A stretch of DNA of 60,496 nt from JAHBNG01 sp039028975 (GCA_039028975.1 JBCCHB010000103.1:1-60496); one strand, 5' to 3'. Positions 9,868 to 18,560 are shown, numbered from the stretch's first letter. Notes: a model not told the origin generated them from the letters alone. Program-made: numbers and translations.

Positions 9868-10344
9868 ATGAGTGATATCCCAAATGGTCCTGTTGTTACA
9901 GCCCAGATGCTTATTCGCAGACCAGTGAGCGAAGTCTTTGAAGCCTTTATTGACCCAGCCATCACCACCCAGTTCTGGTTTACCCAAAGCAGCGGAAGAT
10001 TGGAACCCGGTAAAGACGCTACGTGGACATGGGAGATGTACGGTGCGTCGGCCCACGTCAACGTGAAAGCCATTGAGCAGGACAAGCGCATCCTTATTGA
10101 ATGGGATGATCCACCTTGCCCTGTTGAATGGCTCTTTTCTGACCGTGGGGACAATACAACCCTCGTCATCATTTCTAATTGGGGGTTTCATGGCACTCAT
10201 GAGACAGTGATAGCCCAGGCCATTGATTCCAAAGGTGGATTTACCATGGTGCTGGCAGGGCTAAAAGCATTGCTGGAACACAGTATTGACCTCAACCTGG
10301 TGGCCGATCACTATCCGGATGCGCACGTGGATCAAGGAACATGA
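9868..10344 (+). CDS. SRPBCC (AHSA1-like) domain protein
   Basis: I start at ATG 9868, which has TGGAG seven bases upstream; the frame is open further 5' but that stretch does not match the family. The 158 residues show the START/SRPBCC pattern: RRPVSEVFEAFIDPAITTQFWF, then WTWEMYGASAHVNVKAIEQDKRILIEWDD, then a C-terminal helix (TMVLAGLKALLEHSIDL). Such proteins bind hydrophobic ligands in a helix-grip cavity; the ligand here is unknown. It is followed after 6 bases by a DUF1801 gene, so the two are probably one transcript. Confidence 0.8.
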   Translation: MSDIPNGPVVTAQMLIRRPVSEVFEAFIDPAITTQFWFTQSSGRLEPGKDATWTWEMYGASAHVNVKAIEQDKRILIEWDDPPCPVEWLFSDRGDNTTLVIISNWGFHGTHETVIAQAIDSKGGFTMVLAGLKALLEHSIDLNLVADHYPDAHVDQGT

Positions 10345-10350
10345 CACAAC

Positions 10351-10779
10351 ATGCACAGAAGAGAATTTGAAGAGGAATTCGCAAGCGAAGATGTACGGCA
10401 GGCGTTTCTCGATTTCCCACTAGAAATTAGCCCCAAGTTGATGGCACTGCGCAACCTGATCCTGGAGACCGCTGCCAATATCGAGGGTGTTGGCCCCATA
10501 GAAGAGACCCTCAAATGGGGGCAGCCAGCCTATCTCACTAGCCAAAGTAAAAGCGGCAGCACCATTCGCCTTGGCTGGAAAGACGCCGCTGAACCTCAGT
10601 ATGCCATGTACTTTATCTGCAACACCAATCTGGTTGAACGGTTCCGCTTGATGTTTCCTGAGGGGCTACACTTTGAGGGGAATCGAGCCATCGTCTTTAA
10701 TCAAGGTGATACCCTTCCAATTGAGAAGCTGTCTGAATGTATTGCCGCAGCACTGACCTATCATCGGGACAAGGCCTAG
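10351..10779 (+). CDS. DUF1801 domain protein
   Basis: 142 residues starting six bases after the SRPBCC gene. The pattern ALRNLILETAANIEGVGPIEETLKWGQPAYLT and LGWKDAAEPQYAMYFICNTNLVERFRLMFP is typical of the DUF1801/YdhG-like fold (often beside SRPBCC, VOC and DinB genes). The function is unknown; the fold is thought to be ligand-binding. Co-transcription with the upstream SRPBCC gene is likely from the spacing. Confidence 0.75.
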   Translation: MHRREFEEEFASEDVRQAFLDFPLEISPKLMALRNLILETAANIEGVGPIEETLKWGQPAYLTSQSKSGSTIRLGWKDAAEPQYAMYFICNTNLVERFRLMFPEGLHFEGNRAIVFNQGDTLPIEKLSECIAAALTYHRDKA

Positions 10780-10858
10780 AGCACCTTCTGGTGTGGATCC
10801 TCATCTTTGCCCCTCCTCTTTGCCTTACTTTTACGCATATTTTCAGCCAGAGAATTGG

Positions 10859-10993
10859 TTAATCAGTAGATCGCAATGGGGGCAAACTATGTCATTTCGA
10901 CCGAAGGGAGAAATCTTAAATTTAGCCGAGTGGAAGATTTCTCGTCGTCCCTCCTCGAAAGACACGAGTTCATGGTTGCGATCTACTATTAAT
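10859..10993. repeat. Palindromic repeat element (~135 bp)
   Basis: The ends TTAATCAGTAGATCGCAA (10859-10876) and TTGCGATCTACTATTAAT (10976-10993) are inverted copies with one mismatch. The interior contains a second weak inverted pair built on GTCATTTCGACCGAAGGGAG / CTCCTCGAAAGACACG, related in style to the element at 9514. It is non-coding and lies downstream of the DUF1801 gene. Confidence 0.7.
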
Positions 10994-11670
10994 CAATGCC
11001 CACCCGACGCTAAAGCAGTCGGGCTACCAAACAGACGCCCCCTCAGGAGGACTGATTGGTTGACGATTTAGCCCCTCTGCCCTGAACAAATCGGGCGTCA
11101 AACCTCAGATTACTTATATTGGACAGGCTGATAGCGGGCAGTAGCGATTGTTGGATCGTGTCATGCCCGAGTGTAGTTGTCGGGCATCCATGTGTGTGGA
11201 TTCCTGACGGATTTTATCCTCACGGAAGTGGGAACGGGAATGACAGTGTATCCACCATCAGGCTTACCTCTACAGATTCTCAGATTATTTCCTTACGATT
11301 AACTGCTTCTGCAAATCAAGTACATCCATCGATTTGCAGATGATTCACCATTCATTTGCACCAACCGTTTATTCTTTTGACGTACGAGTATAGTCCACCA
11401 GAAAAGTCGTGTCCTGACGATTGTCCAATCTGCTTTAGCAAACTCTGAACTGGGAGGAGATCACCATTTTCATGGGGACGGGCTTTTCTGGCCATCTGCA
11501 ATGTTCTAATGGGGCTTGATATAGAATCTATCGGCCAGTTTCACGGTCCTTTTAAGAGCGCGCCTGCTTTGTATTCCCCGCTTTGAATATGCGGCGGTTT
11601 ATGGCTGGGGCATCACGTACCCACAAGAACTAGGATATGCGAGTTCTATTCAAAAGAAACGAGAAATGTC
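10994..11670. other. Intergenic region rich in repeats
   Basis: About 680 bases without a supported gene. It holds a short GCCCGA/TCGGGC hairpin near 11164-11184 and the 94-bp palindrome at 11398-11491. Small open frames here translate into low-complexity sequence from the repeats and are not credible genes. Confidence 0.5.
11398..11491. repeat. Dispersed palindromic repeat, copy A (partner at 54009-54124)
   Basis: It begins CCAGAAAAGTCGTGTC and ends GGGCTTTTCTGG; the outer CCAGAAAAG/CTTTTCTGG is a perfect inverted repeat. The same ends, the GACxxTTGxCCAATC block and a GGGAGG core recur at 54009-54124 in the same orientation. Both copies lie a little upstream of a plus-strand gene. The interiors differ in length and sequence, so the conserved parts are the ends. 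Confidence 0.75.
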
Positions 11671-13053
11671 ATGAAAATTAAATGCGATAGAGGCCACTCA
11701 GACAAACCATCAGTTGTCATCGTTGGTGCTGGCCCGGCCGGGGCAACGGCTGCTCTGCTGCTAGCCCGTAATGGCATCAATGTGACGCTTATTGAGCGCG
11801 AACCAGATTTTGAACGCGTATTTCGTGGGGAGGCGCTCTTGCCATTGGGACTGGATGCCTTGGCACAGATGAACCTGCTCAGTCTTGTCCAGCAGATTCC
11901 CAGTCGGCCAGTGCGTTCGTGGGATATGTACGTAGTTGGTCAACGCACCATGCAAGTCTTTGAGCCACAAGAAGAGTTAGGTGATCGCTCGGTACGTGTG
12001 GTCTCTCAACCGGCATTTTTGAGAGCCGTTATTGCCGAGGCCCAAAGCTACCCAACATTCAAATTACGGATGGGTACTACCGTGCGCAATCTGCGCCATG
12101 AAAAGGAACGCATCTGTGGCGTATCTATCGACACACCCAACGGCCAACAGACTCTGTATGCCGATCTGGTACTGGGCTGTGATGGGCGCGGCTCCGTGTT
12201 GCGAACGTTGTCTGGAACCCAGCTAAATCTTCTGCCAGAGAGCTACGATCTGCTCTGGTTTCGCTTTCCAGCTCCCAAGGCTCTTACCGGTCAAACAGAT
12301 GTCATGCTCCTTGGATCGTATAAACACAGCGCGCTCTGCTACAACTCATTTGACGATTATATGCGGTATGCCCTGCTCCTCCCCAAAGGAACACTCTCAA
12401 ACAACCAACTGAAAAAAATGAGTCTAGCAGATTGGGCTAACGAATTGGCTGAGCCTGCACCGAAGTGGTTAGGCGCCCATATTCGAGAAGTTCAGGATCA
12501 GATCGAAAAACCGATTCGCTTAAATGTCTTGGTAGGGAGGGCAGAAAGTTGGGCTGTACCCGGTCTCCTTCTGCTGGGCGACGCGGCACACCCCATGTCT
12601 CCTGTACGTGCCCAAGGCATCAACCTAGCGCTACGGGACGTAATCGTAGCGATGAATGATCTGCTGCCCCTCTTAAAAGCGGATGCCCCATCCTATCAGC
12701 TTGATATGGCCGCCAATAATGTCCAGGTCAAACGCCTACCAGAGATTGAGCGCGCTCAGGCATTGCAGTTGCGCGAGGCACGCGGGCACAATAATACGTG
12801 GCTACGTCCTCTCTTAATCAGTGTTGCCAAATGGACCGGACCGATTTTTGCTCGCTATGCATGGGCACAGAATGCGTGGCTGCAGCAGCAACATGATCTC
12901 CGCTTCGGTTCGGCAAGCGTTGTGTTCGAGCAGAGCCTGAATAGTTCCGCCACAAATCATGGCATTGGGAAAGAAGTATCCGAGCTAGAACACCCTGTGG
13001 AACGGCAAAAATCGGACCAACCATTCCCTGCAGAGTATGCAAACCATGTATAA
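11671..13053 (+). CDS. FAD-dependent monooxygenase (FAD_binding_3 family)
   Basis: 460 residues. The N-terminus has the Rossmann dinucleotide fingerprint VVIVGAGPAGATAALLLARNG followed by an acidic LIERE; the second FAD motif is LLLGDAAHPMSPVRAQGINLALRD near residue 305-330, and the intermediate DLVLGCDGRGS motif is present. This order is that of class A flavoprotein hydroxylases and related oxidoreductases; the substrate is unknown. The tail of ~40 residues is poorly conserved. A quinone-oxidoreductase gene starts 47 bases downstream and is probably in the same operon. Confidence 0.85.
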   Translation: MKIKCDRGHSDKPSVVIVGAGPAGATAALLLARNGINVTLIEREPDFERVFRGEALLPLGLDALAQMNLLSLVQQIPSRPVRSWDMYVVGQRTMQVFEPQEELGDRSVRVVSQPAFLRAVIAEAQSYPTFKLRMGTTVRNLRHEKERICGVSIDTPNGQQTLYADLVLGCDGRGSVLRTLSGTQLNLLPESYDLLWFRFPAPKALTGQTDVMLLGSYKHSALCYNSFDDYMRYALLLPKGTLSNNQLKKMSLADWANELAEPAPKWLGAHIREVQDQIEKPIRLNVLVGRAESWAVPGLLLLGDAAHPMSPVRAQGINLALRDVIVAMNDLLPLLKADAPSYQLDMAANNVQVKRLPEIERAQALQLREARGHNNTWLRPLLISVAKWTGPIFARYAWAQNAWLQQQHDLRFGSASVVFEQSLNSSATNHGIGKEVSELEHPVERQKSDQPFPAEYANHV

Positions 13054-13100
13054 TAAGGATGATAAGCTCAAATCGCCTTATGCTCCGTTGGAGGGAACGC

Positions 13101-14096
13101 ATGAAAGCAATTGTTTATACAGACTACGGCGCGCCAAACGTTCTGCAACTTAAAGAGATGCCCAAGCCGCGGCCTGGAGAGAACGAAATTCTGGTCAAAA
13201 TCAATGCAACAACGGTCAATTATGGAGAGATCACGGCGCGTAACTTTTCCAATATCTCGCCCGGTGACTTCAACATGCCTAGGCCCTTTTGGCTGGCGGC
13301 ACGCGTCGCCTTTGGCCTGCGCAAACCAAAAAATGGCATTCTAGGCAGCGAATTTTCTGGAGAGATCGAGGCCGTGGGTAAAGATGTGCGTCGCTTCATT
13401 GTGGGTGATGAGGTCTTTGGCTATCGCGGTGAGCAGATGGGGGCATATGCCGAATATCTTGCCACGCCTGCGAATGATATCGTTGCCGTCAAGCCAACCA
13501 ACTTGAGCTATGAAGAAGCAGCATCCCTTCCATACGGTGCGTTGATGGCGTTGAATCTGCTGCGGAAAGCGGCTCTTCAACAGGGAGAGCGTATTCTCAT
13601 TATCGGTGCGTCAGGCGGCATCGGTTCCTTTGCGGTTCAGTTAGCCAAAGAGGCATTTGGTGCAGAGGTCACTGGCGTGAGCAGCCAGGCAAAAGTTGAA
13701 TACGTGCAATCACTTGGCGCGGACAATGTGATTGACTATAGCCAGGATGGCGCAATGCATGGTGGCGAGCAGTATGACCTGATTCTCGATATCTTGGGTC
13801 GACGTTCATTTACGCAGTCTCAACGAATGCTGACGCCAAGTGGGCGCCACGTCTTTGCCAGCTTCAAGGCGGGAGCACTTATGCAAATGCTTAGGACATC
13901 TGTGTTCAGCAGCAAGAAAGCCATTTGTGCACTAGCTTCGCCCACTGTGGATGATCTCCTCAAAATCAAAGGGTTCGTTGAGACGGGCAAGTTGAGACCT
14001 GTAGTCGATAGAACCTTCCCGCTAGAGAAGAGCGACCAGGCACATAAGTACTATGAATCAGGGCAGGCGTGTGGCAAAGTGGTGATCACAGTATAA
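13101..14096 (+). CDS. NAD(P)-dependent alcohol dehydrogenase / quinone oxidoreductase (MDR family)
   Basis: I start at ATG 13101, which has GGAGGG eight bases upstream and gives the canonical MKAIVYTDYGAPNVLQLKEMPKPRP start. The 331 residues show the GroES-like N-domain (NEILVKINATTVNYGEITAR, GSEFSGEIEAVGKDVRRF, GDEVFGY) and the Rossmann motif ILIIGASGGIGSFAVQLAK, then GADNVIDYS. There are no zinc-ligand cysteines in the usual places, so it belongs with the zinc-independent QOR/enoyl reductase branch. It follows the FAD monooxygenase closely, which suggests a shared redox role on an unknown substrate. Confidence 0.88.
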   Translation: MKAIVYTDYGAPNVLQLKEMPKPRPGENEILVKINATTVNYGEITARNFSNISPGDFNMPRPFWLAARVAFGLRKPKNGILGSEFSGEIEAVGKDVRRFIVGDEVFGYRGEQMGAYAEYLATPANDIVAVKPTNLSYEEAASLPYGALMALNLLRKAALQQGERILIIGASGGIGSFAVQLAKEAFGAEVTGVSSQAKVEYVQSLGADNVIDYSQDGAMHGGEQYDLILDILGRRSFTQSQRMLTPSGRHVFASFKAGALMQMLRTSVFSSKKAICALASPTVDDLLKIKGFVETGKLRPVVDRTFPLEKSDQAHKYYESGQACGKVVITV

Positions 14097-14100
14097 ATCC

Positions 14101-14168
14101 CTAGATTTAGTTTTCCGGTGCTCAGAGCTGACAAGTTTTGAAAATCGGTCAGCTCTTGCTAAATCTAG
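14101..14168. repeat. 68-bp palindrome after the oxidoreductase gene
   Basis: Perfect 10-bp ends CTAGATTTAG (14101-14110) and CTAAATCTAG (14159-14168) enclose a second paired block CAGAGCTGAC / GTCAGCTCTTG. It sits 5 bases after the stop codon. It could act as a transcription terminator, though no T-run follows, or be a dispersed element. Confidence 0.65.
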
Positions 14169-14212
14169 CTTTTGAGTTCTACAGTCTTTCAGAAAAAGAT
14201 TTTCATCAGCAG

Positions 14213-14244
14213 ATTCTACAGATTTCTTTCTAAATCTGTAGAAT
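14213..14244. repeat. Hairpin, 13-bp perfect stem
   Basis: ATTCTACAGATTT pairs perfectly with AAATCTGTAGAAT across a 6-base loop. The motif belongs to the widespread AATCTGTAGAATC-type intergenic repeats and is probably part of the same repeat patch as the element at 14101. Confidence 0.65.
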
Positions 14245-14309
14245 CCGTTTAATCTGTTGATAATCACGGCAAATGAGTGTCTTAATATCTATATAGCAGG
14301 AGTGAAAAA

Positions 14310-14498
14310 ATGAATCATAAACGAACGGTCGTTGCAATGATCGGTCTCTCGCTGATCTTTGCGCTGGCAATTGTTACTACTTCGGCCCTGTTGAAAGGGC
14401 ATGAATCCGCTGACAGCGCGACATGGATACTCATCGCTATCTGGTGGGTTCCCTTTTCGTTCTTGGTTGCTCAATCGGCTAAGAAATCAAGAAACTAG
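14310..14498 (+). CDS. Small two-helix membrane protein
   Basis: 62 residues starting at ATG 14310 with AGGAG eight bases upstream. Two hydrophobic segments are visible (VVAMIGLSLIFALAIVTTSAL and WILIAIWWVPFSFLVAQ), separated by a short polar loop and followed by a KKSRN basic tail. I do not recognise a family. The good ribosome-binding site and the clean membrane topology support a real gene. Confidence 0.6.
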   Translation: MNHKRTVVAMIGLSLIFALAIVTTSALLKGHESADSATWILIAIWWVPFSFLVAQSAKKSRN

Positions 14499-14524
14499 TA
14501 GACTGACATTGAATAGCGAAAAGC

Positions 14525-14609
14525 TATACTGCGGTGGATCTGAAAACCGTAGTTTTCTTTAGCTTTACAGGAGTAACCAAACTACGGTTTTCAAACGGAG
14601 CTGGGTATA
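14525..14609. repeat. 85-bp palindrome family, copy 1
   Basis: Ends TATACTGCGG and CGGAGCTGGGTATA, arms AAAACCGTAGTTT / AAACTACGGTTTT. The same 85-bp layout recurs at 17034, 21181, 53706 (interrupted) and 58055. It is non-coding and intergenic. Confidence 0.85.
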
Positions 14610-14683
14610 GGTACAGAAATGCGTACATTTGTGCTATTCTAAATTGTACGTGTACTTATCAGTTCATAGATACTTGGCTCTGT

Positions 14684-14737
14684 CATAGATGAGAATAATC
14701 TACCCGACTAAATTGGTATCGATAATTCTCATCTATG
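14684..14737. repeat. Inverted repeat overlapping the upstream start of the HD-MazF gene
   Basis: CATAGATGAGAAT (14684-14696) and ATTCTCATCTATG (14725-14737) are perfect inverted copies; the pairing extends to 17 bp with one mismatch. The first possible ATG of the next gene (14735) lies in the right arm, so a transcript through this region would sequester that codon. Confidence 0.7.
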
Positions 14738-15745
14738 GCCAACCGCAATATAATGACAATTATGATTACCGATGAAATCCTTGGCATCCTTCATTTCCTC
14801 CGCGATGCAGAACAGCTAAAGAACGTTTATCGTACGTCGTGGACATCAGGTGGAGAGCCAGAAAGCACGGCATCACATACATGGCGGCTTTGCCTAAGCG
14901 CGTTGATCTTTGCCAATTACTTTCCCGAAGTCAACGTGGAGCGATTGCTCAAGCTTTGCATCATTCATGATTTAGGAGAGGCCATTGGTGGCGATATTCC
15001 AGCTATTCACCAAGATGCCAATTCCCCCAAAGCGGAGCAAGAGCGCCAGGATCTTTTCACGCTCTTGCAACCGCTACCGGAGCATCTTCAAAAGCAGCTT
15101 GTAGTACTTTGGGATGAATACGAAACCGCGGCCACGCCTGAGGCGAAAGTGGCCAAAGCACTGGACAAGGTGGAGACGATCATGCAGCACAATCAAGGGG
15201 CCAATCCACCAGACTTTGATTACCTATTTAACATTGGGTATGCTCGTCAATACACGGATGCCGTACCATTGATTGCTGAAATTCGTAAGTTGCTTGACCA
15301 GGAGACAAAGGAAAATAGTAGAGTGCAGGGAGAACTCGATTCAAAGGGGCAAGTTGACACCTCTCTTTCATTCATGCCTACATCCAAATCCATTCGTCAA
15401 GGTGATGTTTTTTGGATACGAGCAGAAGATTCAAGCGACGCTGAACTTGGCTCATATACTCATCCTTATGTGGTCGTTCAGGAGAACATATTCAATCAAA
15501 GCCGCATCAATTCTGTGGTTGTATGCGCATTGACATCAAATTTAAAGCTGGTGAGTGAACCTGGCAACGTTTTATTGGAAACAGGAGAAGCCAATTTACC
15601 CAAGCAAAGTATTGTCGTTGTTTCGAAAGTCTCTGCAATCGATAAGTCTCAGCTTGGCGAATATATTGGCACGTTAAGCGAGCCGCGCATCGCTCAGATA
15701 TTAGCTGGCATGCGTTTGTTGCAATCATCGTTTTTTGCCCGATAG
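14735..15745 (+). CDS. HD-domain phosphohydrolase fused to a MazF/PemK-like domain
   Basis: Residues ~10-185 are an HD-domain nucleotidase of the YfbR/HDDC2 type: TASHTWRLCLSALIF supplies the first His, IHDLGEAIGGDIPA the HD pair, and KALDKVETIMQH the distal Asp region. After a polar linker, residues ~210-336 form a PemK/MazF-like fold: IRQGDVFWIRAEDSS...HPYVVVQENIFN, VVVCALTSN, and LPKQSIVVVSKVSAIDKSQLGEYIGTLS. MazF proteins are ribonucleases; HD_3 proteins remove phosphate from deoxynucleotides. The ATG at 14735 is inside a hairpin and has no ribosome-binding site; ATG 14753 or 14762 are alternatives. No antitoxin gene is adjacent. Confidence 0.8.
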   Translation: MANRNIMTIMITDEILGILHFLRDAEQLKNVYRTSWTSGGEPESTASHTWRLCLSALIFANYFPEVNVERLLKLCIIHDLGEAIGGDIPAIHQDANSPKAEQERQDLFTLLQPLPEHLQKQLVVLWDEYETAATPEAKVAKALDKVETIMQHNQGANPPDFDYLFNIGYARQYTDAVPLIAEIRKLLDQETKENSRVQGELDSKGQVDTSLSFMPTSKSIRQGDVFWIRAEDSSDAELGSYTHPYVVVQENIFNQSRINSVVVCALTSNLKLVSEPGNVLLETGEANLPKQSIVVVSKVSAIDKSQLGEYIGTLSEPRIAQILAGMRLLQSSFFAR

Positions 15746-16813
15746 TTACGCGTTATCCACAGCAGGTAGGGTAAAATAGAATTTGCTACCTTGTTCTATT
15801 GACTCTATTCCAGTCTGGCCACCAAGCCGCTCAATAATTCGTCTGCAGATAGAGAGACCTAAACCGTGGCCCTCGATTCCTTTCGCGTCACGACGCGTAA
15901 ACTCTTGGAAAACTGCATCCATATCTGCTTCGGCAATTCCATCGCCATTATCTATGACCCAAAAGCGAACCATGCCATCCATTACACGGTCTGCCCCAAT
16001 TTCAACGCGCGGTGGACGCCCACCATATTTGAGCGCATTAGAAAGGTAGTTGCTCCAAACCTCTTCAACCCAAGGGGCGTACCCTTTTGCAGGGGGCCAT
16101 TCAGAAGGGTACGTCACGGTGGCATCAAGTTCATCAAAGAGGTGGGAAAGCCGTCCTTGCGCTTCTTCTACAATTTCGGCCATGATTAGCGGTTCACTCT
16201 GCACTTCCTGGCGTTGTCCTACATGCGCCAGCAACAACAATGAGTCGATAATATGGGCCATTTTTTGGCCAGCATGTTGGATCTTCAACGCCATTTCTAC
16301 AAGACTTTCTGGTGGCACTTCATGTAAACGAATAACCAGCAAGTTGGTATACGTCATTATGACGGTAAGTGGATTCTTCAAATCGTGGGCGACTGTGCGG
16401 GCAAAGGCCTGAAGTTCCTCATTTTTGTTCTGCAAATTGTCCGTTAGCTGAGTCAACTCTTGATTGCGTTGATAGAGTAATTGGTTAACTTGACGCACTT
16501 CCTTACTTAACTGTCGTAGCTGATTATTTTGTTCAGTAATGATTCGTTGATAGCTAAACGCCAGGCGGCTGGTGAAGTAAGCACAAGGAAATGCACAGGT
16601 TACGACAATAAAAGGGACAAAGCGCGGGACATGGCCTTGAATGTATTGCACCAATGCAAGCGTAATGAGGAGCGAGGCAATACTGCTGATGATGGCAATT
16701 TTTAGCGGTGTATCCACCAACCGCTGCAGAAAGGTTTTGTCAGGGGCTTGGTAAGAACTCACGGTTGAACCATAACGTAAGGTGTATGTAAGGTTAGAGT
16801 TATAGTGTAACAA
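15746..16813 (-). CDS. Membrane-bound sensor histidine kinase
   Basis: About 355 residues. Two transmembrane segments (IAIISSIASLLITLALVQYI and FVPFIVVTCAFPCAYFTSRL) are followed by a coiled coil rich in Gln/Asn (IITEQNNQLRQLSKEV...), the HisKA box FARTVAHDLKNPLTVI with the phospho-accepting His, and the HATPase boxes N (VWSNYLSNALKYG), G1 (VIDNGDGIA), F (VFQEF) and G2 (GHGLGLSICRRI). The extracytoplasmic loop is very short, so the signal is probably intramembrane or cytoplasmic. No response regulator is adjacent, so it is an orphan. The start is uncertain: TTG 16813 or GTG 16762. It is convergent with the HD-MazF gene, one base between stops. Confidence 0.85.
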   Translation of the reverse strand: MLHYNSNLTYTLRYGSTVSSYQAPDKTFLQRLVDTPLKIAIISSIASLLITLALVQYIQGHVPRFVPFIVVTCAFPCAYFTSRLAFSYQRIITEQNNQLRQLSKEVRQVNQLLYQRNQELTQLTDNLQNKNEELQAFARTVAHDLKNPLTVIMTYTNLLVIRLHEVPPESLVEMALKIQHAGQKMAHIIDSLLLLAHVGQRQEVQSEPLIMAEIVEEAQGRLSHLFDELDATVTYPSEWPPAKGYAPWVEEVWSNYLSNALKYGGRPPRVEIGADRVMDGMVRFWVIDNGDGIAEADMDAVFQEFTRRDAKGIEGHGLGLSICRRIIERLGGQTGIESIEQGSKFYFTLPAVDNA

Positions 16814-16958
16814 CTATTCTTTAAGCTGTCAACCGCTGTAAAAACAGAGAGCATCTCAGTATTGGGGCAAACGAAGCAGAATACGATCACGGTTGAAAAT
16901 GAGCATGGATCGTCCCCAGATTCCTCAACCATGCGTCGCATTGTGCTCGCAACCGGCA

Positions 16959-17018
16959 TGCAACGCACCCAGTTGGCGATTTTGGTACCAAATAGTGGGT
17001 TGAACTGGGTGCAATGCA
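16959..17018. repeat. Inverted repeat upstream of the sensor kinase
   Basis: TGCAACGCACCCAGTT and AACTGGGTGCAATGCA are 16-bp inverted copies with two mismatches around a GGTACC-containing loop. The element lies next to copy 2 of the 85-bp palindrome and has no coding capacity. Confidence 0.6.
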
Positions 17019-17033
17019 TTCTCTCCCACAAAC

Positions 17034-17118
17034 TATACTCAGCTCCGTTTGAAAACTGTAGTTTGGTTACTCCGGTAGAGCGAAGGAAAACTATGGTTTC
17101 CAAATCGACCGCAGTATA
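17034..17118. repeat. 85-bp palindrome family, copy 2
   Basis: Ends TATACTCAGCTCCGTTTG and CGACCGCAGTATA, arms AAAACTGTAGTTT / AAACTATGGTTT with a mismatch in the stem. It is inverted relative to copy 1: the CAGCTCCG end is on the left here. Confidence 0.85.
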
Positions 17119-17218
17119 AGATGCTCCCAAAAAACAAACGGTCTGTGTCTGTAGTGCTTGGCTTGAACAGACTGTACGAATATGCTAGGCTGACTATTTC
17201 AATCTACCAGGAGGAAAG

Positions 17219-17713
17219 ATGCAACCTTACCCTGTATTAGAAACGATCTATCATCACAATCTGTGGGCGAACCTAACGCTGCTAGAGGTGTGTATGACGC
17301 TGAGCGACGAGCAGCTACGAACCAGCGCTGTTGGTGGCTACGGCTCGATCCTTGACACGCTGCAACATTTCGTCACGTCCGAAGAGTCGTATATCTACCG
17401 CATTCGAACCGGTGAACCGTTGATCCACCCCAAAGATGAACCAGTGCTATCTATGACCGAGATGAGGGACTCACTAAAGGCCAGCGGTGAGGGGCTGATT
17501 GAATGGGCCTCCAAGATCGAACCAACCGACTTTGTAGAAATACCGTGGAAAGATGGTGAGCTTGTTCAGGTTCCCAAAGCTATTATTCTGAACCAAGCCA
17601 TCAACCACGCCACTGAACATCGTGAGCAGATCACGGCAATTCTAACCCGGTTAGGCATTGAGCCGCCTGAATTGAGCAGTTGGGAGTATTTCGATTCACA
17701 GGGGCTTCCGTAG
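17219..17713 (+). CDS. DinB/YfiT-like four-helix protein
   Basis: 164 residues starting at ATG 17219 with a textbook AGGAGG five bases upstream. It shows the DinB pattern: HHNLWANLTLLEVCMTLSDEQL at the start, LDTLQHFVTSEESYIYRI in the middle and NHATEHREQITAILTRLG near the end, whose three histidines form the usual metal site. DinB-family members include metal-dependent thiol-S-transferases (bacillithiol or mycothiol type), but many are uncharacterised. It is isolated on its own transcript. Confidence 0.85.
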   Translation: MQPYPVLETIYHHNLWANLTLLEVCMTLSDEQLRTSAVGGYGSILDTLQHFVTSEESYIYRIRTGEPLIHPKDEPVLSMTEMRDSLKASGEGLIEWASKIEPTDFVEIPWKDGELVQVPKAIILNQAINHATEHREQITAILTRLGIEPPELSSWEYFDSQGLP

Positions 17714-17893
17714 CCAACATACTATGACAGCAAAACCCGAGCATCATGACACTCTCGATACCAGAAACACTGGACACTTAGGCTAAGGTAAACAATTTGC
17801 GGATGGGCTCTACCCTGTAGAAGGGATGCTTTAAGCACATCCAAGAGCAACAGTAGCATTCTTAATCCTTTTAGACACAAAGGCTGTCATACT

Positions 17894-18310
17894 TTGCGCA
17901 CATTCAAACTGCTATCTGTTATCTTTGTTATCGACGCTACTCTATCGGTTGGTTTTGGCGCGGCGTCATGGATGTTCCCGCTATCTACCTATGGAACAAT
18001 TGTCGACCTCAGCCAAAATGCTAACCCAGATTCGCTTATCATCGCAGCTCTTTCTGGTCAATCCGTCTTTTATATTCTCATCGGACTGGTTTGCATCTTT
18101 GCATCTCAGATGCCATCGCCCCATAGTTCAAGGCTAGCGCTGGTTATGATCGCGCGGCACACGTGGGTTGGCCTTAAAGGTCTAAGTGAGGTTGACCGTG
18201 AGTGGATCGTTGGTGATCCCTGGGTTGATATCTATATCCATATTCTGTTCGTTATAGCATACATGGTTGCCGTTGCGTGGAAATACAAAGGGCTTCGTCT
18301 CGAAAGCTAA
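17894..18310 (+). CDS. Hypothetical small membrane protein
   Basis: About 138 residues with four hydrophobic segments (FKLLSVIFVIDATLSVGFGAASW, SVFYILIGLVCIFAS, ALVMIARHTWVGL, IYIHILFVIAYMVAVAW). The first usable codon is TTG 17894, without a visible ribosome-binding site, so the start is doubtful. I do not recognise the family beyond its resemblance to short DUF4345-like membrane proteins. Coding-like composition and the regular membrane topology support a real gene. Confidence 0.55.
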   Translation: MRTFKLLSVIFVIDATLSVGFGAASWMFPLSTYGTIVDLSQNANPDSLIIAALSGQSVFYILIGLVCIFASQMPSPHSSRLALVMIARHTWVGLKGLSEVDREWIVGDPWVDIYIHILFVIAYMVAVAWKYKGLRLES

Positions 18311-18385
18311 ACTGTAAAAAGTCATTGCATTTGAATTAGGTCATTCTGCAGAATAAAATACTCGTTGGCGAAACGCCCATTTCGT

Positions 18386-18442
18386 GCTCAGTAGGCACGC
18401 TCTCGTGCCGGTTCGACCCGCACGGGGACGTGCCTGCCGAGC
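18386..18442. repeat. GC-rich palindrome
   Basis: CTCAGTAGGCACG and CGTGCCTGCCGAG pair with one mismatch and a bulge, and an inner GTGC/GCAC stem extends the fold. It lies between convergent genes and could terminate transcription or be another dispersed element. Confidence 0.55.
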
Positions 18443-18560
18443 AGATTATTGGAAATTATTTTTGTGGCATAGCCTTGGACCGGGTTAGGTCCCCGCTGAT
18501 ATGTCAGAAACAACGGCTATTGCTCAGTCGCACATCCTATTCAAGTGTAGCCATAGGATG

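Noticed and set aside
10793..11343. Two short plus-strand frames after the DUF1801 gene
   Set aside because: They run through the palindromic repeat at 10859-10993 and other hairpins, so the apparent protein is repeat sequence.
16759..17130. A 123-codon minus-strand frame upstream of the sensor kinase
   Set aside because: It covers the 85-bp palindrome and the inverted repeat at 16959-17018; no known domain.
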